Source: Manis javanica (Eukaryota > Chordata > Mammalia > Pholidota > Manidae). From it: a stretch of DNA of 64,000 nucleotides. The DNA is taken from assembly GCF_040802235.1 (NCBI RefSeq), contig NC_133166.1:868001-932000 (forward strand), in the 5' to 3' direction. The translations under genes were made by a program, and so were the position numbers. Below are positions 58,945-64,000 of the stretch, in pieces (position 1 is the first letter of the stretch; each line of letters begins with the position of its first letter). Under the pieces are notes generated by a model, which was given only the letters and a program-made list of their open reading frames with translations, was not told where the DNA came from and did not search any database.

Positions 58945-60579
58945 TTACATAGAATCTGCAATAAGCATTTTCATCCTCAGATCTATCTAAGGAAATATTC
59001 ACCTGGCTAGCCCACGCATTTCTAATTTCTTCTAATACTTTCCCAAGCTACTTATGAAGTCTACAAAGTGAAAGTCTTAAAAAATATGTGGCCTAGGAAT
59101 ATGGGTTAAGAAGAACCCCCCACAAACATGGAATTCTTATTTTAAAATTTCTTCTTAATGACCATATTCACTCAGATTCCCCCATAAACATGAACACATA
59201 CATGTATGTAAAAGCATATGCATACACATACATCATTCATGAGAAATTCATGAAATCCGCACACCTCCAAAAGGATAAATTAGTTAATACATACATGAGC
59301 TTGGTCTATTGTTTTAGTAGAATTTAAAACCATTATTTTGGTGTCTGAGAACACATTCTAAAATATTTGACTTACTGGAAATATACACACACATACATAT
59401 GTATATATGTTTGGTTTTTAAAGATTATAAATCATTTTACCTTTTTACATATCATAAAGAAATAGGTTTTGCATTTTTAAGACAACCTTTATGAAAATAC
59501 TCCCAAAGTTCCTTGAGTATAGATTTATTATTGATTCTTTGTTCTTGTTTTTAATCCAAATATATGCTGTTCTTATAGGGCATGTGTTTTCCTAGCAAAT
59601 TTCTATACTAATAAGTCACATCTAAAAATATAACATTTATATTACAATCTTAAAAGAGATAACATATAACAATATAGGAAAATGAAAGGGATGATAAGGA
59701 GCATACATTAATTCACTTAAGTAAAAATCTGACATTCAATTTTCTTTTAAGCACCAAAAATTACAGTAGCATTAATAACTTACTTGTATAGAAATACTAT
59801 TAATTTGTATATAAATACTATGAATACCATGAATAAATACTATGAATTTGTTAATGAAGAAATCTGCTAATATTTTCAGTCTCACTATGTTAAACATTTT
59901 GGATCTATAAATATGCATCCTTTCCCTTCCTCAGATTTTGAAAGTGGGCATTATTTCTGCAAATATTCTTTCTGTCCCTTTCTTTCCTTTTGGGACTCCC
60001 ATTAGGTATCTGTTGGTACCGTTGTAGTATCTCATTGTTCTTTTTTATTTCTGTTCCTCAGGCTGGCTATTCTCAACTGCCTAGTCTTAAAGTTCACTGA
60101 ATATTTTTCTTCTGCCACCTTAAATCTATGACTGAATCACTTTAATGAAGTCTGTATTTTATTTTCAACTCAGGAATTTCTATTTGTATTATTAAAATAT
60201 TAATAAAATCATTAAATTAATGATTTTATTATTAATTTGTCTATTAATATTCTCTATTTGTTGAGACATTGTTCTTATACTTTTCTTAATTCTTTGGACA
60301 AGGCTTCCTTTAGTCTTTTGATCATATCTCTAATATCTGATTTAAATATTTTTCTATTAAATCCAACATCTGGGTTTCTTCAGGTAGTTTATATAGATTA
60401 TTTTTGAAAGACCTAGGTATTGGTCATACTTTCCTCTTTCTTTGTGTGATGCATTTTTTTGTTATTGAAATATGGGCATTTTATGGAATAAAATGTAGCA
60501 TATTCTGGAAATCAGTTCTCCCCTCCCACCTAGGATTTGTCAGTGATGTTAGTCACGGCATTGAGTTTGTTCTCAGTTC
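58945..60579. other. Intergenic, AT-rich
   Basis: Downstream of the receptor. Very AT-rich with no gene. No clear single poly(A) site for the OR transcript was chosen. Confidence 0.45.
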
Positions 60580-62190
60580 TTGTCCCTGCCACAACGAAGA
60601 ACTGAAGGGGGGGGAGACGCAGGAGTAAAGCAGAGCAAACATTCAATTTCAATACACTCTAAGGGAGAGGAATGGGCCAGAGGCAAGGTAGGCAAACACA
60701 GGTTTACTTGAATAAAGCAGAAGGGAAGGAGAAGCTCATTGTCGGGAACTTGCAAGCACAAATCAGAGCTTTCAGGAGTCTTATCTGGAGTAGGACAGAG
60801 AGAGTGAAGACTTGTGCTTAAAGTGAGGAAAACAGAATGAAATAGCAAAGTGATAAAGATACCACTGGAAGAGCACAGAGACAAAATGTAGTAAGTTAAG
60901 CAGTAAGAAGTCTTTCAAAAATACTTAGATAAAATTTTAGGAAGGGGGAGTGCAGGTGTAACTGCAAAGGAAAAATACTTTCCCAGCCCAGGGCAAATTA
61001 CCTTTGAAACCAAAATCAGTCAAAGGGAGAAACAGAGTGGGAGAAACCCATTTATTGCTTACAAGTAGTAATCCACTTCTGCTTGCCCGCATCTCTCATG
61101 ACACAGCTGCAAAAAGGGTCCCCACCCAACTTGATGTGGAGACGGACTACTTCTCTCCACTGTTTGGGAACACTTACTGGTACAGAGATGCACTAAGGCC
61201 AGGTGAGAGATTCCGGAAATACTGCAATTTTACCCGCAGGCAGAGACTCAGTAGTGAAGCAGACCAAGTTTTACTTGAAGTTACACACTCACAGAGAGAG
61301 AAAGTGCAGGCGTCCTCAGAGAGGAGGTGTTCCGTGAAAGGATGAGAAAAAGTTTTATTTAAGGCTATGCACTTAGAAAATGTGGGCATTCTCAGAGAGG
61401 TGCACTGAAAGATTGGGGGTTCCCCTTTTAAGGATTTTTCAAGAATGTGACAAAGGGCTAGGGTTGTGGACTTGTCAAGGGGTCTCAAGATGTTTATCTT
61501 TGATGAGAGACATTATGTATCTTCTCGTATATTATCAGTCCTCCAGGTAATTGCAAAATTAACTACACCGGAAATTTACTGATTCGGCTCCTCCCTAGAA
61601 TAGCCGCTTCTCTCTGAGAGCATATCGATCAAGACCTCTTGCCCTGCCCCCAAGGTAGGCTGAGTTATTGTCTGTTTGCTAAAAAATATGTCAAAAATCT
61701 TACTTCTTACCTTCCTGGGTTTTAAAATGCAATCTTAGCTTTAAGATGGAATCTTTCCTGTTTTTACTGTGCTGTTTATCTCTGGACTTGTTTGGAAAAT
61801 TAATCATGATGCTTATCTCCTGGCCAGGTTGCAAATTACTTGATTAGGGGCTGGAGGAAGAAGAAAAGAACAGCATATAGGTTAAATTAAAGAATAAGCT
61901 GGGCCTTTTAGCAGGCTAAAGTAAATCTTACAATGGGAAGATCTAATTGACACAATGAAGACATGGGCTGTGCTGGGATACTTTTCTGTACCTGCAGGAT
62001 ATCTGGATATTCCAAGTTACTCCTGGCCCTTGATTAACTGATTAACTCTGGGAGTCTTTTCTGACTCTCCAGTTTTAACTGGTTCACTTTTTGAGTTCCT
62101 TTTAGTGGGCCTTACTGGTCTTATTCTCTCTCTCTCCACCCTGCTCATATCTATCTGTTTGCCTAACAATATTGACATCCCAGGCAATTA
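60580..62190 (-). mobile_element. Large ERV LTR-type repeat
   Basis: It carries all the landmark blocks of the family seen at 5,480, 29,470 and 36,175, including ACAATAAC/GTTATTGTCTGT, GCACTAAGGCCAGGTGAGAG, GATTAGGGGCTGGAGGAAGA and TGCTCATATCTATCTGTTTG. At 1.6 kb it is longer than one LTR, so it may hold two overlapping units. Repeated TTTATT/TTACTTGAA blocks on the plus strand (60,700-61,370) suggest tandem antisense signals. No coding content recognised. Confidence 0.6.
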
Positions 62191-62819
62191 TAATGATAAA
62201 TAATTGCCACTCAACATTTCCACAAACACCCTAGGAATAGGACTTTTCTCACAGAGTGAACTGAGTGAAGTGAAATAAATATTAAAAATGTGAATGAGGT
62301 TTGTCTATAGGGCTGCCATTTCTAGTGACATTTCTCTGGATTTGGAGAAATAGTGTCATTTCTCTCAGTTTGTGGCCATTTAGGGAGCTCTCAACGCACC
62401 CTGCTCACTTTAATAGCTTTTAGGCTGATGCTTTCCTCAGCTCCCGTGGTTCTGAATCTGCTAGTTTTCAAGGCTACCACAGAATTGGGAAATAGAGCAA
62501 ATTAGGATGCCACCGAACTCCCTATTATTATGTGGATTCAGCCATTTTTTCTTGAATAAACACTCCCCAGATTGTTTCTAGCCTCTCATTAATTTCTAGA
62601 GCTTTGAAACTTTTTGTTTTGAAAACTTGCCTGTTATTACTTTGATGGAGAGGTAGACTTTCAGAGGCCCTTATTCTACCATTCTGAAAGTGTCTTCTCC
62701 CCCCGCCCCCCATTTAGTGTAAGCTTCCTTTCTTATACTCTGAGTATGTTGTTCAACTTTTTCATAATACTTACTAAAATTTGTAATTGTATATTTATCT
62801 GTGACTTTACATTTTTAAT
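62191..62819. other. Intergenic, nothing recognised
   Basis: No gene or repeat recognised. Confidence 0.4.
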
Positions 62820-62965
62820 GTCTCTTTTCCCATTAGATCAGGGACTATTCATACAGGAGTCATACCTCTTTTGTTCTGCCCTATGTATTCAGGATCTAAC
62901 ACAACAGCAAGCACCTTATTGGGACTCAGTAATTTAGTACCTTTATGCACAGCTGAATAAATAAT
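62820..62965 (+). repeat. L2-like 3' end
   Basis: TTAGATCAGGGACTATTCAT, TTGTTCTGCCCTATGTATTC and TTATTGGGACTCAGTAATTT are a weak match to an L2 3' end. Confidence 0.4.
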
Positions 62966-64000
62966 GCCTTTTTTAATGTCACGATAATTAAGATTAATTG
63001 TTGAAGCAATGTTGCTTGGGACTTCTGGAAAGATTTCTTGTTCATCCTGTTCCGGTGACTATGCAGAGTGACTGAGGAAGATAGTGCCAAGTTGTAATTT
63101 TTCATATAAGTGTCCTACATGATCAAGAAGAAATAAGTTTTGAGCATCCACCTAGGGTACAGAAAGCTGGAGTCAGCATTACTACTGCCTTTACAAAACC
63201 TTGCTAAATTTTGTTCAATTTTGCAATTTTTACTGAACTCATTAAAGAGCTGAGATCACAGGGCAACTGACTAACGTCAAATTTAATCAAAGACAAGCAT
63301 CTCCCCACAGAGATGGGACAAGAGCTCTCACCTACCTGTGTTAGATGCTCCTGGGTTCCATACTCACTGAGAAGAATTCACCTAAATTTTAAAATTTGTT
63401 ACTAAAAGTTGAGTGGGGGCTAAAATGAGAATATAAATCCTTACAAATGTAGGCATTATAGGAGTCTGTGCCATCTATATGCTCTGCTCCACAAACCTCT
63501 CCTGGTGCTTACAAGAAAAATTGGGGGCAGGGTAAGATTACTGAAATGATGTTTTCATGGTGCCAGCCTAGAAGAGCAGAATCACAGCCCCTGCAGAAAG
63601 AACACGAACCCCCCCTGCTGGTTTCCTCTCCCTTACGTTTCTGTGGAAATAAAGTCTTAAGTCACTATTGCCATTAGGTGCTGATAAACATTCATTGGAT
63701 ATAAAATATAATTGATATAAAAAAGGAGAATAAACCCTCTATCCATGGGAATAAATCAGGACAATGTCCTGAGACAAGACCACAAGAGGTCTACAATATC
63801 CAGAGTAGGTCAAGGTCATTGAAAAAAGCCCTATCTCTGTGAACGAGGGGCAAGGTTCCTATATAAGATTAAGGCAAGGTCAGCATAGTAGAGAAGGGAC
63901 CTTACCATGGCCATGCTAACACTGAACAACAAGGAAAAAAGCCTACTGCTGGAAGAGCACCAAGGGCGTGGAGATAGTTTCTGAGGTTCAGGTGTCAAGG
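62966..64000. other. Intergenic, nothing recognised
   Basis: No supported gene or repeat in the last kilobase. Confidence 0.4.

Overview
The window is nuclear DNA of a placental mammal. The layout is LPXN 3' end, then an OR5B21-like pseudogene, then an intact OR5B12-like receptor, all on the + strand. This matches the LPXN/OR5B border on human chromosome 11q12. The young L1 family, the old MIR, L2, MER5A and Tigger1 relics, and the absence of recognisable ruminant, pig or dog/cat SINEs fit a laurasiatherian. I lean towards a pangolin, but this is a recollection-based guess and was not tested.

Region by region. 1-2.2 kb: an L1 stub, then the last two coding exons and 3' UTR of leupaxin (LPXN). 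2.2-12 kb: intergenic, with MIR, old L1, an ERV-type LTR and a minus-strand CCDC90B processed pseudogene. 12-20 kb: an L1 insertion of about 8.1 kb between 15-bp direct repeats. It has a 5' UTR with a YY1-like site, an intact ORF1, a broken ORF2, and then an unusual 3' extension made of the 3' end of an endogenous retrovirus (env TM fragment, polypurine tract, LTR) followed by an older L1 tail. 23.7-27.3 kb: a second, 5'-truncated copy of the same L1-ERV chimera on the minus strand, with its own 17-bp target-site duplication. 27-58 kb: mostly old repeats (LTRs, L1 fragments, MIR, MER5A, Tigger1), plus the OR5B21-like pseudogene at 31 kb. 58 kb: an intact single-exon OR5B12-like receptor. 59-64 kb: intergenic, with a large minus-strand LTR-type repeat.

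The main discovery candidate is the L1-ERV chimera. Two insertions at different sites, each bounded by its own duplication, carry the same junction from L1 3' UTR to retroviral env and LTR. They also share an in-frame TGA in ORF2. This suggests one L1 lineage captured a retroviral 3' end by 3' transduction, probably took over the LTR polyadenylation site, and kept spreading, possibly with help in trans. The host genes (LPXN adaptor, odorant receptors) are ordinary neighbours and do not act as a pathway.
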